From: Quercus robur
Lineage: Eukaryota > Streptophyta > Magnoliopsida > Fagales > Fagaceae
Assembly: GCF_932294415.1 (NCBI RefSeq)
Contig: NC_065535.1
Location: 93,512,862 to 93,576,861 of the forward strand
Reading direction: 5' to 3'
DNA: 64,000 nucleotides
Below the pieces are notes generated by a model. The model saw only the letters and a program-made list of their open reading frames with translations, did no database searches and was not told the DNA's origin. The position numbers and the translations under genes are program-made. This document shows, one piece after another, positions 1 to 11,235 of the stretch; position 1 is the stretch's first letter; the number at the start of each line of letters is the position of its first letter.

Positions 1-1976
1 AAAAGTTTATTATAAAAATTTCTAAACTTAAATCTCACACAACCCATGTTTTTGTTTTGTTTTTGTTTTTCCTCAAGTTACATCTTATTAAATTAATGTT
101 TTATTAGGATATTAAGCAACAAAGCTCTTGACTAAGGTATAAGATTTAGCAATAATTTAATTTAGATATAACTTTATCATCTAAGTTTTAGAAATTTAAA
201 TTATTCTATTCTAACTAAAAGTTTATTATCAAAATTTTTAGAACTTATATATATATATATATATATATTTAATTAGCCATGGCTTTTTGATACAATCCCT
301 CTTAACTAATAAGCCATCCCTATAGTTAAATCTCACATGATACACCCCATGTTGTTATTATTATTTTATTCAAAATGCAACTTAGGCTTATGTTTTAATC
401 TAATAAATTCATCCTACTTATTATTCTTTACTTCTAAATTTGTATGCAGGATATTATGCCAAAAAAAGTTTACTATATAAGAAGCAAAACAATGGACATC
501 CATTTAAGTTCTTATTGGTTCTCTTATGTAAGTTTATTTATTTATTTTTGTATATGCTCAAATTTTGAATTCTTTTTTGTATGTTTTAATTTTTGGTTTT
601 GGTTATTGTATTTCATTTGTAAATGTGTTTTTTCCTTTTTAAGAAAATGTGAGTGTGTTGATTTTTTCAATTAGACTATTAACCCAAATAAGAATGATCA
701 AACTCATTCCATATCTAATATTAAGAAATTAACACAAAGTACAAAGAGAATTTTAAAAATATAAAATTGATAGATACTAATAAAGTCTAGAGTCTAAACA
801 ATCAGAATTTAAAATGATTTTTTTAATTAAAATTTTTTACTTATTTTATAATTTATTATTACTATTTATTTAATAATTTAGTTTTAATTATTTTAAAACT
901 TTTGAGCTTATATATGAATTTTCATGAATAATACTATTTTTTTTTTTTTTTGATATCACAAAAAGGAAGATAGAAAGTTATCAGATTACAAAAGAAGTTG
1001 GATCAGCCCAACTTTTGTGTATTGGCATTCTAACTGCCATAGCTGCAGCATATAAAAGGGAATAGTTATTAGTACTCCTTAAAGTCTTTGATGAGGACAC
1101 GCCTCTATTTATTTGATGGATTTTTTTTTTTTTTAGTGAATACAACTTTTTTTTTTTTTTTGAGGAAAGACACAATACAACTCCTACTAGCAAACTATAA
1201 GAAAAAAGAATATTTGAAAATTTTAAAAACAGAATAAGGAAAAAAGGTGAATTACAAAACCTAGTACTATTTTTTTTTTTTTTTGGGTGTGGACAAAATG
1301 TGAGTGAGTAATGGTCAAACGTGGTTGTGGAACTCGTATTGCTGTGAGGGGAATAATTTGCATAGAGGATTTGTGGAAAAATCCTATGTTTTGGTAATAT
1401 ATTATACACCGGCCAAAAAAAACAAATGGTTTTATAATTTGACTTTCCATTAATTATCATCAAGACTCTGTGATTTATAAATCTTATTTTTGTACGGCCA
1501 TTTTAGATGGAACCGTTATTAATTAGCTCTTATTCTTAAGTCTTAATGTTGCTGACTTATACATATATTTTTTTTTGAGAAGGACTTATACATATATTAA
1601 TATCGCTATGAATGTTTTTAAATTTTGCGTTTGAATATTATTTCACATCTAATAATGTCCACCCACATCCTAAAAAAATGTCCTCACTCTTTTACATTAC
1701 ATTTAAAATATGGCTATTTTGACATTATGTAAAATATGAATATTTGACATTATGCAAATATTTCGAGAATATAAAACAATAATTAACACAAACATCCACA
1801 TAAAAAAGTACTATGTCTATAACATTTTCACAAAAAGATACTACGTCCATAAGTTATTATTGGTTTTAATTTGAACACACTATTGAAATAATATTTTTAC
1901 CTACTAATAATAACTAATAACAATTTACAATTTATAATTGGGTCCTTTTTTTTTTTTTTTTGATGAGATAATTGGG
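1..1976. other. AT-rich intergenic DNA, no gene recognised
   Basis: This stretch has long T and A runs, a TA microsatellite near 248-269 and several T-runs of 12-15 bases (about 939-953, 1120-1134, 1149-1162, 1270-1284, 1947-1961). Short open frames exist, but they are built mostly of homopolymer-encoded Lys, Phe and Ile and look like chance frames. The repeated T-runs followed by short A-poor segments could be poly(A) tails of old minus-strand retroposons, but no body of a known element could be recognised. Confidence 0.5.
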
Positions 1977-1998
1977 TCTTGTTAACGGGTGCTGCACA

Positions 1999-2240
1999 GC
2001 ACCCGTTAATGTGGTATAAAATTACAATAAAATACTCATGTTTTATGGGAGTAGGAAAAAGCTGAATTTGTGTTAGACGTGTGTTAGCTTTCATTGAAAA
2101 ATCAAGTTATTTTGCATGCAGCACCCGTTAATCTGATATAAAATTACAATAAAATACTCATGATTTATGGGGGGTAGGAAAAAGCTGAATTTGTGTTAGA
2201 CGTGTGTAAGCTTTCATTGAAAAATCAAGTTATTTTGCAA
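1999..2240. repeat. Two tandem subterminal units of about 122 bp
   Basis: Two head-to-tail copies start at 1999 and 2121, each beginning GCACCCGTTAAT and ending near TTATTTTGCA. The same two units occur in inverse orientation at about 13205-13445 in the right arm, so the tandem duplication predates the inverted arrangement. The outermost tip is itself palindromic, around GTGCTGCACAGCAC. Confidence 0.75.
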
Positions 2241-2944
2241 CTAGACCAAAGTGCCCTTTTATTTTTTTTCCAATTCCTTCATCTAACCGATTAGGTTAAT
2301 TAGAGCATCTCCAGCAGCTTCTCCAAATTTTTGTACTGTTTGGAGAATGAACAGTGACATTCAGCTTTTACCTACTCACTTTTTCAAATACACTTCGAAC
2401 AGATTCTCTATTCCATTCTCTATCTCATTTAAATATTATTTCTTCTTTCTTTTTTTATTCTTTCTTTATTCTTCCTTTATTCATTCCTAGCCGCTATATT
2501 TTTCAAATTCCCAACAGCTATATTTTTTAAATTTCATAACATTTTCAAATTTTGCAACGGTCATATTTCTCAACTATTTTATTTATCCGATCATATTTTC
2601 AAATGATCATACATTTTCAACAATCATATTTTTCCAATGATCATACATTTTTCAATATAAATAATATTGCAATGATCATATTTTTCGATATATATAATCT
2701 TCTAATGCAAAGTTTAAATGACAATAGCATCAAATCTATCGACTACTTGCAATATAAAAAACAAATGTTCTAATACATCAAATAATAGTAGATAACAACA
2801 ACTACTATCCTTAGTGGGATCACATTGCAAAAAAAAAAAAAAATGAGTGACCCTGTGTATATTCTAGTCAGTTTGATCACATTGCAACAAAATAAGTTTA
2901 AAGTGCTCTCCTAACTATACAAAACAAGAGCACCCCATGGCAAG

Positions 2945-4031
2945 CTAATTCCTTCGCTTTTCAAGGATTTCCATTTGGCGTTGATGAATATATTCTTGTT
3001 GCATTGGAGGCAACACACTTACATCCATCATCACAATCTCTTTTTCCTCCTTCATATTCTCCAATCTCAATTTTTCTATTTCCCTATCCTCTTTCAATTT
3101 TTCCATTTCCAATTCCATTTTCATTTGTGCCGCTGTAAGTTTTCTATCTTCGAGATGAATTTGTGCCATCTCTTGCTCATGGTTTGCAAGACATCCTTTT
3201 TCAATAGCAGCTATTTTCATCTCATTCATTTTTCTTCTTTATTCTATCATGACATTTAATAAGGCTTCCATATTTGAAGATGTACCTTCTTTGCTCTTTT
3301 GTTTTTTCAATCTTTCTTTCTCAGCCTTCTTGCCTGGTGGTCTCTCCAATACATTAGGAACATGTGGGATATCTTCATCCTCTAAATCTATTGGCTCTAG
3401 AGTAGGAGATGAAGATGTTGTCTCAAGTCTTCCCCTTTTTGGTCTATGCTCTTGAATAGTACGCAACCATTTTGCTGAGTGCTTCAAAAGATTCCAACAA
3501 TGTTCATATGAAAATGTGGAACCTTGGAGTGTTTGATACTGTTGTCTTGCCTTATTAAGCTGAAAAATTAACAAATATATTATAATTAATATCTTGAAAT
3601 AGTTGAAACAAATTATCAAACTAACACAAATTTTTTTGGTAAGATGTACCTTGTCTTCCTTGGTCATACCACTTTGATTCATTGAATCAATTTGTGACAA
3701 ATACCCACAAAACTTATTGGTGCATTGTTGAATTGTTGACCACCGATTCATTAGAGAAGTTTGAGTACGCGTAGACTCAAAGGTCTTCCACTTGTGGTAG
3801 TAGTCTGAAATTCTTTTCCAGTAAGTTCCTTTTTTTTTGGTTAGTACTTTGCACTACATCTTGGTTAACATTAAGAAATGCAGACACAAGAAGATTGTCT
3901 TCTTGGATGGAGAAGTTGGCACTGCGTTGTGGTTTCTTAGCTATGGATTCAACCTCGGGTGGACACATTTGGCTGAATACTTGAGCTTGTGGAACACTAT
4001 CTTCACCACTTATATGTGAAGATCCTATCAC
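2945..4031 (-). pseudogene. Harbinger ORF1 (Myb/SANT-like plus NAM-associated C-terminal domain), broken
   Basis: Reading right to left, a Myb/SANT-like segment with FSIQEDNLLVSAFLN (about 3930-3880) is followed by a tryptophan-rich part with YYHKW and TSLMNRWSTIQ, then EHCWNLLKHSAKW and a charged coiled-coil C-terminus rich in Lys/Glu/Met. This is the arrangement of the Myb-like second protein of plant PIF/Harbinger elements, which recognises the TIRs and assists the transposase. A GT-AG intron is visible at 3560-3649. Two lesions break the frame: a one-base shift in a T-run near 3830, and an in-frame TAA at 3239-3241 just before the coiled-coil tail. The true start may lie upstream of 4031. 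It should not make a full protein now. Confidence 0.7.
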
Positions 4032-4412
4032 ATATTCGGATCCATCCCTAGCAAGAAAGATATAACTCCTGGAATATGCGGATCCATCCCTAGCAAGAAA
4101 ATTAATAAAGTATACTGTAAGAAACTCCTCAGACAGGTTTCACAACCTGAAAAAAATAAAACAAATGCACTCAGGTAGATTTCACACCCTGCAGAAACCC
4201 CTCAGGCATATCATATATTGAGCTCAAAAGGCCATAACACATGTAGAAACCAATGGTAAATTAGGTCCTAGTATCACTTATCTATTGGCTCAAGTACTTA
4301 ATGGTTAAGCTTTCTCTAATTGAAACTTTGGACCATTATTTCCTCAAAGTTTATTCCCTATTGTCAATGTCTTGTATATTGAAACTTTGGACCATTGTTC
4401 ACACTAATGTCA

Positions 4413-5022
4413 GGTATCCACCAAGAATAAAAAACAAGGGAACAATAAATTATAGAACAAACGCAAACGCAAACACAAATCCAAATTCATTTCAAGATTA
4501 ACCTAAATCTGAACCCATTTTGAACTCAGTCCCAAACCTGGAAATAAACAATCAACCCTATTCCCTTCAAACCCCAAAATCCAAATCAATAGCAAATAGA
4601 ACACAAACCCATCATATACGGTATCCACCAAGAATAAAAAACAGGGGAACAATAAATTATAGAACAAACACAAACACAAATCCAAATTCATTTCAAGATT
4701 AACCTCAATCTGAACCCATTTTGAACTTAGTCCCAAACCTGGAAATAAACAATCAACCCTATTTCCTTCAAACCCCAAAATCCAAATCAATAGCAAACAG
4801 AACACAAACCCATATATACAGTATCCACCAAGAATAAAAAACAGGGGAACAATAAATTATAGAACAAACACAAACACAAATCCAAATTCATTTCAAGATT
4901 AACCTCAATCTAAACCCATTTTGAACTCAGTCCCAAACCTGGAAATAAACAATCAATCCTATTCCCTTCAAACCCCAAAATCCAAATCAATAGCAAACAT
5001 AACACAAACCCATCATATACCC
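4413..5022. repeat. Three tandem copies of an about 204-bp repeat
   Basis: Copies begin at 4414, 4621 and 4821 with GTATCCACCAAGAATAA and end with ACACAAACCCAT, giving periods of 207 and 200 bp. They lie in the 5' part of the Harbinger element relative to its minus-strand ORF1. The high similarity between copies points to recent local amplification or conversion. Confidence 0.9.
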
Positions 5023-5319
5023 AGAAACCCCTTTTTCTAAACTCAAAAAATAGCAAATTAGAAATATGATTTCAAATGATTGAAGTTGGCATACCAGTTT
5101 GATTTCAGCTTTTGTGAGAGAAATCCAGTATTGTTTCAGCATAGAATGAAGGGGACAGCCCCAATGTTGTGTTGGCAAAGCCAACTTCTTGGGTTGTGGG
5201 CGGAGAAGAGCGGATGTGGGGACTCGGGTGAATCACTTTGTGCAGAACCTGTTGCCAATAAGCTTTCCGGCCTCATATGAAAATGGAAAACTGGAGCATT
5301 TTCTACGTCGGTGGATGAA

Positions 5320-5560
5320 GCCACGGAGAAAAAAAGAAGCCACAGAGAGAATGAGAGAAAAAAAAAAGCAACGAAGAGAAGAAAAGAAGCAATGGCAACA
5401 GAGTGAATTAGAGAATGAGAGGAAAAAAAAAGAAGAAGAAGCAACGGACGGAGAGAAAAAAAGAAGCAACGGCAACAGAGTGAATGAGAGAATGAGAGGA
5501 AAAAGAAGAAGAAGAAGGAACGGAGAGAATGAGAGAGAAAAAGAAACCTGGGAGAGAGAA
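5320..5560. repeat. Purine-rich low-complexity tract
   Basis: Dense GA/A-rich repeats such as GAGAATGAGAGAAAAA extend over about 240 bases near the right end of the Harbinger element. Open frames over it encode only Lys/Arg/Glu-rich (plus strand) or Phe/Leu/Ser-rich (minus strand) low-complexity peptides. It may be part of the untranslated leader of the minus-strand ORF1. Confidence 0.6.
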
Positions 5561-6053
5561 AGAATTAATATAATAAGTATTGTTCTAATATTTTATTCAA
5601 GAAATTTAATAGCTAATGAACAGTAGCAAAAAAAAAATTGAGGAATAGAGAAGCTGCTGGAGTAGTGAACAGTAGAGATTTTGAGCAAATATTACCTATA
5701 TTTTGGCTATGCATATGCTCCTGGAGATGCTCTTAGCTTTATGCCTTAATCTCTGGAGTCACTAACTTTTATTTTTTTTTTGTCCTTATATAGGAGTTGA
5801 GATTCCCGTTGTTTTTTTTTTTTTTTTTGGTTTTTTAAAAGGGTAATGCTAGGCTCCCATAATTTTTAAAAACAAAAATATAATGAAAACAGTTTTTCCA
5901 TAACAAATTTTATAATATTTTTAAAGTGGTCAATTAGATGTGACAAATTCGATTATTCTTGAAATTGAAAAGAAAAAAAGGAATATATATATATATATAT
6001 ATTAGATGTGACAAATTCAATTATTCATGAAATTGAAAAGAAAAAAAAGGAAT

Positions 6054-6094
<41 letters not shown>

Positions 6095-6158
6095 AAGTAT
6101 ATTACAAAACAAAAATGAAAAACTTTTGTTATATGTTGGGAAAAGTAAATATTAAAAG

Positions 6159-7868
6159 CATTGGCGGCTCCATGATTTTTTTCTAGGGGGTCATTAATGT
6201 CTTAAGTTAGGATTTTGTTGTGGAGAGTAAAAAAAAAAAAATGATTAATTTTTTTTTATATAAAGTTTTCATATAACATGCAATAATCTAACATAATATT
6301 CTAAATAGTATATGTGGGGCCCGACAACAGATGGGCCAGATCCACCTATTCACGGGGATACTTAAGGCCCAAGCCGAGGAGGATAGTAGTCCCAGCCCAA
6401 TAAACACAAAGCACTAATGGGCCATAGAAGCCGCCGAGGAAGGTACAGCCCTCGGTTAGCCCAGAGCTACACTAAGGAAAGGGGCAAAAGTGGTATAGGG
6501 ATAATCTTGTAAGAAATCTAAAATATCTAGGAAAGGCTGCCAATACTACCGGCCCTAGACAGAGCTTTGCCTCTCACAGAGTCGTGTTTCTTTGGCCTAC
6601 TCAACCACTCCCAGCAACTCAGGTCTGAAACTGATGGGACAGGTGTCAGTCTTGGAAAGTCCGACCCTACACGTGGACGAAGGAAATTGAATGCATGCTA
6701 ATATAAAAGGAAAATATACAACCTAAAGAGGGGGGGGATTCTTCCGGAAAGAAAAAAGACCTAAAGGGGTGAACACCTCTAGATCATGCATGAACAACTC
6801 AACTAAACCACGGCTGAGTAAACATGGTTTAGCCTTTCGACCCCATTCTCTACAAATGATATTGTACGGGTCCATTTTCGTGTGAACCCAACCCTACCGT
6901 GGGCCCACGCGAACTGTGTCCCTACAGTATACAATGCAACTATACTATACAATAGTCTAAAAAAATTATTCATAGTTTAAAGATCGGTACATAAGACAAC
7001 AACAATTAAATGCATAAATAAATATAATTAAATAAATAATCATAAAATTTGTCAAATTAATAATAATTCATTGTAATCGTATGCAATACCAATTAAATAA
7101 AAATATATGATAAAGAAGAATAGTAACACATACAAGAGTAGGTATGGGAGTAAATGTGAAACTAAGAAAAAAAAAATAGTAACTGATATAAGATTTTTCT
7201 TTTGAAGTGTATGGATTTTTAACCACACAAGTGGTCATTCTCTTGGAATTGGAGTAAGTACTAAAAGACTTTTTGGACTCAAAAAACTGTAGAACACTTA
7301 TCAAACTACTTGATTAGACAGAAAGAAAATATAGAAATGAAAAAGAGAGAAGGAGAAAAGAATCATATATTTAAATACAGAATATTTGGTATGGTGTAAT
7401 TTTTTGCTGAAGAAGAAGAAAAGTGCAAGAAAAAACAATTTTATTTTACCATCAAAGGTAAAGTAAATTAGAGTCCGGAGAGAATATTTATTTATTAACA
7501 AATGAGTAATTTTAATAATAGTGCTACTGACACAACATTTATGCAATAAAATCTAGGTGTCAAATTGTTAAAAGTATGTAAAAAAGTGACATCAATTATG
7601 GGATCAGATAAAAAGCCAATTATAACTTGTCACTTAACCTTTATTGTAAAAATATTATGAAAATAGCACTAATTAAAATGATCATATTTCAAGTTTATTT
7701 TAATTGGGTTTAAACAAAATTTAGAGTCGAAATGTTCAAAATTTTATTTTAGGAGTCAAAACAAAAAAAAATTTAAAACTTTATACATATATATATATAT
7801 ATATATTCTTTTGGCTAGGCCAGGGGGTTCATTTTGAACCCCCTGGGCTGGCTGTAGAGCCACCCCTG
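6159..7868. mobile_element. Non-autonomous hAT element in left arm
   Basis: The ends are CATTGGCGGCTC on the left and, on the reverse strand at the right, CAGGGGTGGCTC. These are imperfect 12-bp inverted repeats flanked by an exact 8-bp duplication ATTAAAAG (6151-6158 and 7869-7876). An 8-bp duplication with CA...TG ends is the hAT signature. The body is about 1.09 kb once the solo LTR at 6313-6926 is removed. Only short AT-rich frames occur, one of about 80 codons on the minus strand at 7301-7546 that is also present in the right-arm copy. No hAT transposase or BED zinc finger is seen. Confidence 0.8.
6313..6926. mobile_element. Solo LTR, 614 bp, inserted in the hAT element
   Basis: It starts TGTGGGGCCCGACA and ends GTGTCCCTACA, i.e. 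TG...CA ends, with a 5-bp duplication GTATA at 6308-6312 and 6927-6931. The right-arm hAT copy has the uninterrupted site. The LTR is GC-richer than its surroundings and has a TATA-like TATAAAAGG near 6701. No second LTR or internal region is present, so it is the product of LTR-LTR recombination. Family not identified; LTRs starting TGTGGGGCCC are common in plant gypsy-type elements, but this is a guess. Confidence 0.85.
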
Positions 7869-8323
7869 ATTAAAAGCAAAAAAATGAGATAGTTTGTATA
7901 ATTATTTTTAGGCTAAAATGCAAAACTCATCCTTTAAATTTCTCCAGAATTTATTTTAGTCCTCTAACTTTTTTTTTTTTTTTTTTTCATTTCAATTCTC
8001 TAAATTTCAAATTTATTCAATTTTATACTTTCCATCAAATTTTTGTTAAAATTTTTTGAAAAAAAAAATGGAAAATATTCTTCATCATTAATTCAATTGA
8101 ATTTTTTTAATTTAAAAAATTTGAATAAAAAATTAAAAAAATTGGAAAATTAACCACAACATATAACAAAAGTTGATGGAAAAGTTATAATTGAATAAAC
8201 TTGAAAGTTAAAATATTGAAATGAATGAAAGCAAAATTAAAGGATTGAAATGAATTCCGGTGAAACATAGAGGGTAAGTTTTATATTTTAACCTTTTTTT
8301 TTTAATACGAAGAGGGGCAATTC

Positions 8324-10128
8324 TTTAATGATGTTTGTCAGCCGGCATAGAAAACAACAAATGTTGCCTGCTTTTACTTAAATACCCCTTCAACCATTTT
8401 TACCATCTCTTTTTTATCTCTCCCCCATCCTTTGGTTTCTTTATTCATCCTTATCTTTATCATTTTTCCCCCTTTCCTACATAGCTACAACATGTGTGTC
8501 AGGCGCAAATACGAAGGTACCATTTGTTATTTATTATTATTATTATGTTTTAGCCTCCAAAAAATAACTTTTTAAAAAAGAAATAGGACTCCTAAATTCA
8601 AATATTCATGAGATGGAACATTAAAAAAAAATTATCTAGAAAAATAAGAATACATAGATAAAATTAGTGGCATAGTAAAAAAAAATTTCAAAATAAACTT
8701 ATATATTTAATCTCTTATTAACATACATGGCTCTAGTTAGATTAGGTCGAGTGGTTATACTTATATATGTTTAATCTCTTGTAAAGCTTGGAATTCCATT
8801 AACTATTTAAGCACTCTTTTTTCAAAATATATTATTACAATTCACATAATATGCCTAAATATATTCCAAATTTCTAGATTCATCAAAACCAATTCTCAAA
8901 AATAAATCAAACTTAAAATTAAAATAAGGGTAACAAAATAAACTTAAAAATATGGTGGGTTGCTTTCGGTTAGACAAATTGAAAAAATTATCAATTCAAA
9001 CTTGACACAACCTAAGACTTAGATTACATCCTTCCTATATATTTCTTTTACTTTGTTTTTAAATTGTAACTAGGAAAAAGAATCTTTTATTTTCTCTTCT
9101 TTATGTTCATTTGTTTAACAAATAAACCAAAATTAAGCCAAATTTAAGCTTAACTATTAAACGAGCTAAGCTCAAACATAATAATATGTCTATGAACGAG
9201 CTCAAAAAACATGATAAAAGATTTATAGTTAATTATAATTAATAATTCCATTCGTAGTAAAATTCATTGATTTGTGAAGGAGTAAAATACCTCTATGTAA
9301 ACTAAAAATGTTGTGTTGAAAATAATCCAATGGGCCTTAAACAATGTTGAAGCGTTGAAAATACCTCTATGTAAACTAAAAATATCAAAAACAAATTTCA
9401 CTTTAAATTACAAATTTATTCCCTATAGTTGTTACAAATGAGATAATTGTATTCTTTTGAGCTTAGCTATTGTGTGTCACTATAAAATAAGCATTCAAAT
9501 TTACTATTTGTTTCGTTAGGATAGATGCATCAATTGATTTCTAAAAAATGTATGATCTTATTAACCATGAGTCCACTGACCTCCCATTATTCTACATAGG
9601 ATTCCGACTTTGACAACATTTCCTATTATGTCCATGGCATTTGAGGTTTAAATCCACTCTCCCCTATTGTGACTCATGTGAGACCCATAAAATAGCAAGG
9701 AAAATAAACAATAAACTAGTTTATAATTGCTCCCCAAATGGGCACTTAATCTTTGTGGAGAGTCAAGCCCAAAATTCACAATGTATAGCAAACAAAGGCT
9801 AATGGTGCTTTGTGGAAAGAGAAATTAGAATAAACTAAAATACAAGAAAGTTTAGAAAATATACACAGGTCCAAAATTTCAACCCACTGATACTAAGAAG
9901 AGCAAACTAAGAGAGGAAGTGAGGAAAAGAGGGAAGTTCCTCTGTACTAGTACTTTCACCCCTAGACTTTGGAATCGTAAATATTCTTATTAGCTAACTG
10001 GGATTTTGTGTCAAAGTTTCAAGTCTAAGAGAAAAATGTGATCCCCCTTTTGTGGGCTAATGGTGAGTATTTATTCTAAGTTTGGAAGATGCTTGTGATT
10101 GGTTTTTTGGTTGAGAAAAAGGCTTTTA
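8324..10128. other. Spacer of the inverted repeat, first part, no gene
   Basis: The sequence is AT-rich and single-copy within the window. No open frame with coding character, no TIRs and no RNA gene were recognised. Confidence 0.5.
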
Positions 10129-10996
10129 GGCCTCGTTTGGTTGGAGGTGAAATAGGGAGGATAGAAACAAAAAAAAAAAAAAAAGAGAGGTGAAAATAGG
10201 TGAGAGAGGTGTTTGATTAAGAGAGGGAGTGAAAGGAAATTTTGGTGGGGTCCAGGTGTTTTCTCCCCTGGCCCACCAAAATCCTATCTCTCCAATTTTA
10301 AGAGAAAACTTGGGGGGGGGGGGGGTTATTTCAACCCAATCAATTACACTTTTCCCCTCTTTTTGAAATGTTAAACATGGAAATCTCAGGTAATCGTTGG
10401 CATTTGACTCTGTTTCAACCAACTTAATAATATTTTCTTGTTTTTTTTGGTTCACATTGTTCATTTTTTTTTCTTTTCGTGTTTTTTTTTTTTAATTTCT
10501 TTTTCTTTATCTTGTTTTCACCCCACCTTTTGTCTTTTTCATCTTTTTATTTTTCTATTTCTTCTATTCACTAGTCGTACACTTTATTGTTTTGGTTTTT
10601 TGTGTGTGTGTGTGCATGCGCACGTGCGTGCACTTATCCCACCTTTTGTCTTCTATCTTTTGTTTTTATCAATTTCTGCCATAGTATCATCCAAATGGAC
10701 AACCGATAGTGATGCCACAAGGGGAGGCCAGAATCATCCAAAAGTGAAGTGTCTATATATAATTTTTTAAATAAATAAGTGTATAAAAAATTGTGTTTTC
10801 TTTTGTTATATTTAATAGGGATATAATTGTAAATTTATATCAACTTCCTTTTTCATAGTTTTACATCTCTCCACTTTTTCATCCTCTCAACCAAATATAT
10901 ATGAGAGAAAACAAAATTTTTTCTATCCTCTTACTTTTTTATCCTCTCCCTATTTTCTATCCTCCCACTTTTTTGTCCCTCCAACCAAACAGACCC
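10129..10996. mobile_element. Tourist-like MITE, 868 bp
   Basis: The left end GGCCTCGTTTGGTTGGAGG pairs with the right end, whose reverse strand is GGGTCTGTTTGGTTGGAGG. Both ends are flanked by TTA (10126-10128 and 10997-10999). The inverted similarity continues inward through motifs like GGAGGATAGAAA. This TIR and TTA duplication indicate a PIF/Harbinger-type MITE. The interior has C/T-rich tracts and a TG/CA microsatellite (about 10600-10632). A related, decayed copy lies at 56690-56885. Confidence 0.8.
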
Positions 10997-10999
10997 TTA

Positions 11000-11235
11000 A
11001 GGGTGTGGGGTTAGGAATCGTCCCACTTAACCCTTTAGCCTGCCTCACCCATATTTGAGGGAATAGTCAAGTACTCAAAAACTTTGCAAGCCTATATTCA
11101 TAAAAAGAGAAAAAATAAAATAAAATACTACTTGAATTTGTTATACTAATTTGAATGTGAATTGAATATTTGCTTTGTCTAAGGGTGAACACCTTGACTT
11201 TTTTAATTTCTCCCCTTTATGTCTATAACTTCGAT
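11000..11235. other. Spacer of the inverted repeat, last part, no gene
   Basis: This is AT-rich sequence between the MITE and the right arm. No coding or structural feature is recognised. Confidence 0.5.

Larger units (their letters stand above)
2303..5732 (-). mobile_element. PIF/Harbinger-type DNA transposon, 3,430 bp, non-autonomous
   Basis: The ends are terminal inverted repeats beginning GAGCATCTCCAGCAG on the left and GAGCATCTCCAGGAG on the reverse strand at the right. They are flanked by a 3-bp TTA duplication (2300-2302 and 5733-5735). The equivalent place in the right arm of the large inverted repeat (near 13150) is an empty site with a single TTA, which proves the boundaries. TTA duplications and this TIR type are typical of PIF/Harbinger. 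Inside are a decayed Myb-like ORF1 on the minus strand, three tandem copies of an approximately 204-bp repeat and a purine-rich tract. No DDE transposase frame was found, so movement would need a transposase in trans. Confidence 0.85.
1977..8323 (+). repeat. Left arm of the inverted repeat, with insertions
   Basis: In order it contains two subterminal tandem units (1999-2240), the site of a PIF/Harbinger insertion (2303-5732), a hAT element (6159-7868) that carries a solo LTR (6313-6926), and an AT-rich inner part up to 8323. Removing the Harbinger element and solo LTR with one copy each of their duplications restores collinearity with the right arm. Confidence 0.75.

Noticed and set aside
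981-1463. 160-codon open frame on the minus strand near several T-runs
   Set aside because: Much of it is Lys-rich homopolymer translation and it resembles no family; no splice or promoter support.
5189-5626. 145-codon open frame rich in Arg/Lys/Glu
   Set aside because: It is the translation of a purine-rich low-complexity tract inside the Harbinger element.
7301-7546. About 80-codon frame conserved between both arms (also 11998-12246)
   Set aside because: Conservation follows from the arms being copies of each other. Composition is AT-driven and no hAT transposase motif is present.
10438-10770. 110-codon Phe/Leu-rich frame
   Set aside because: It lies inside the T-rich interior of a MITE and has no family resemblance.
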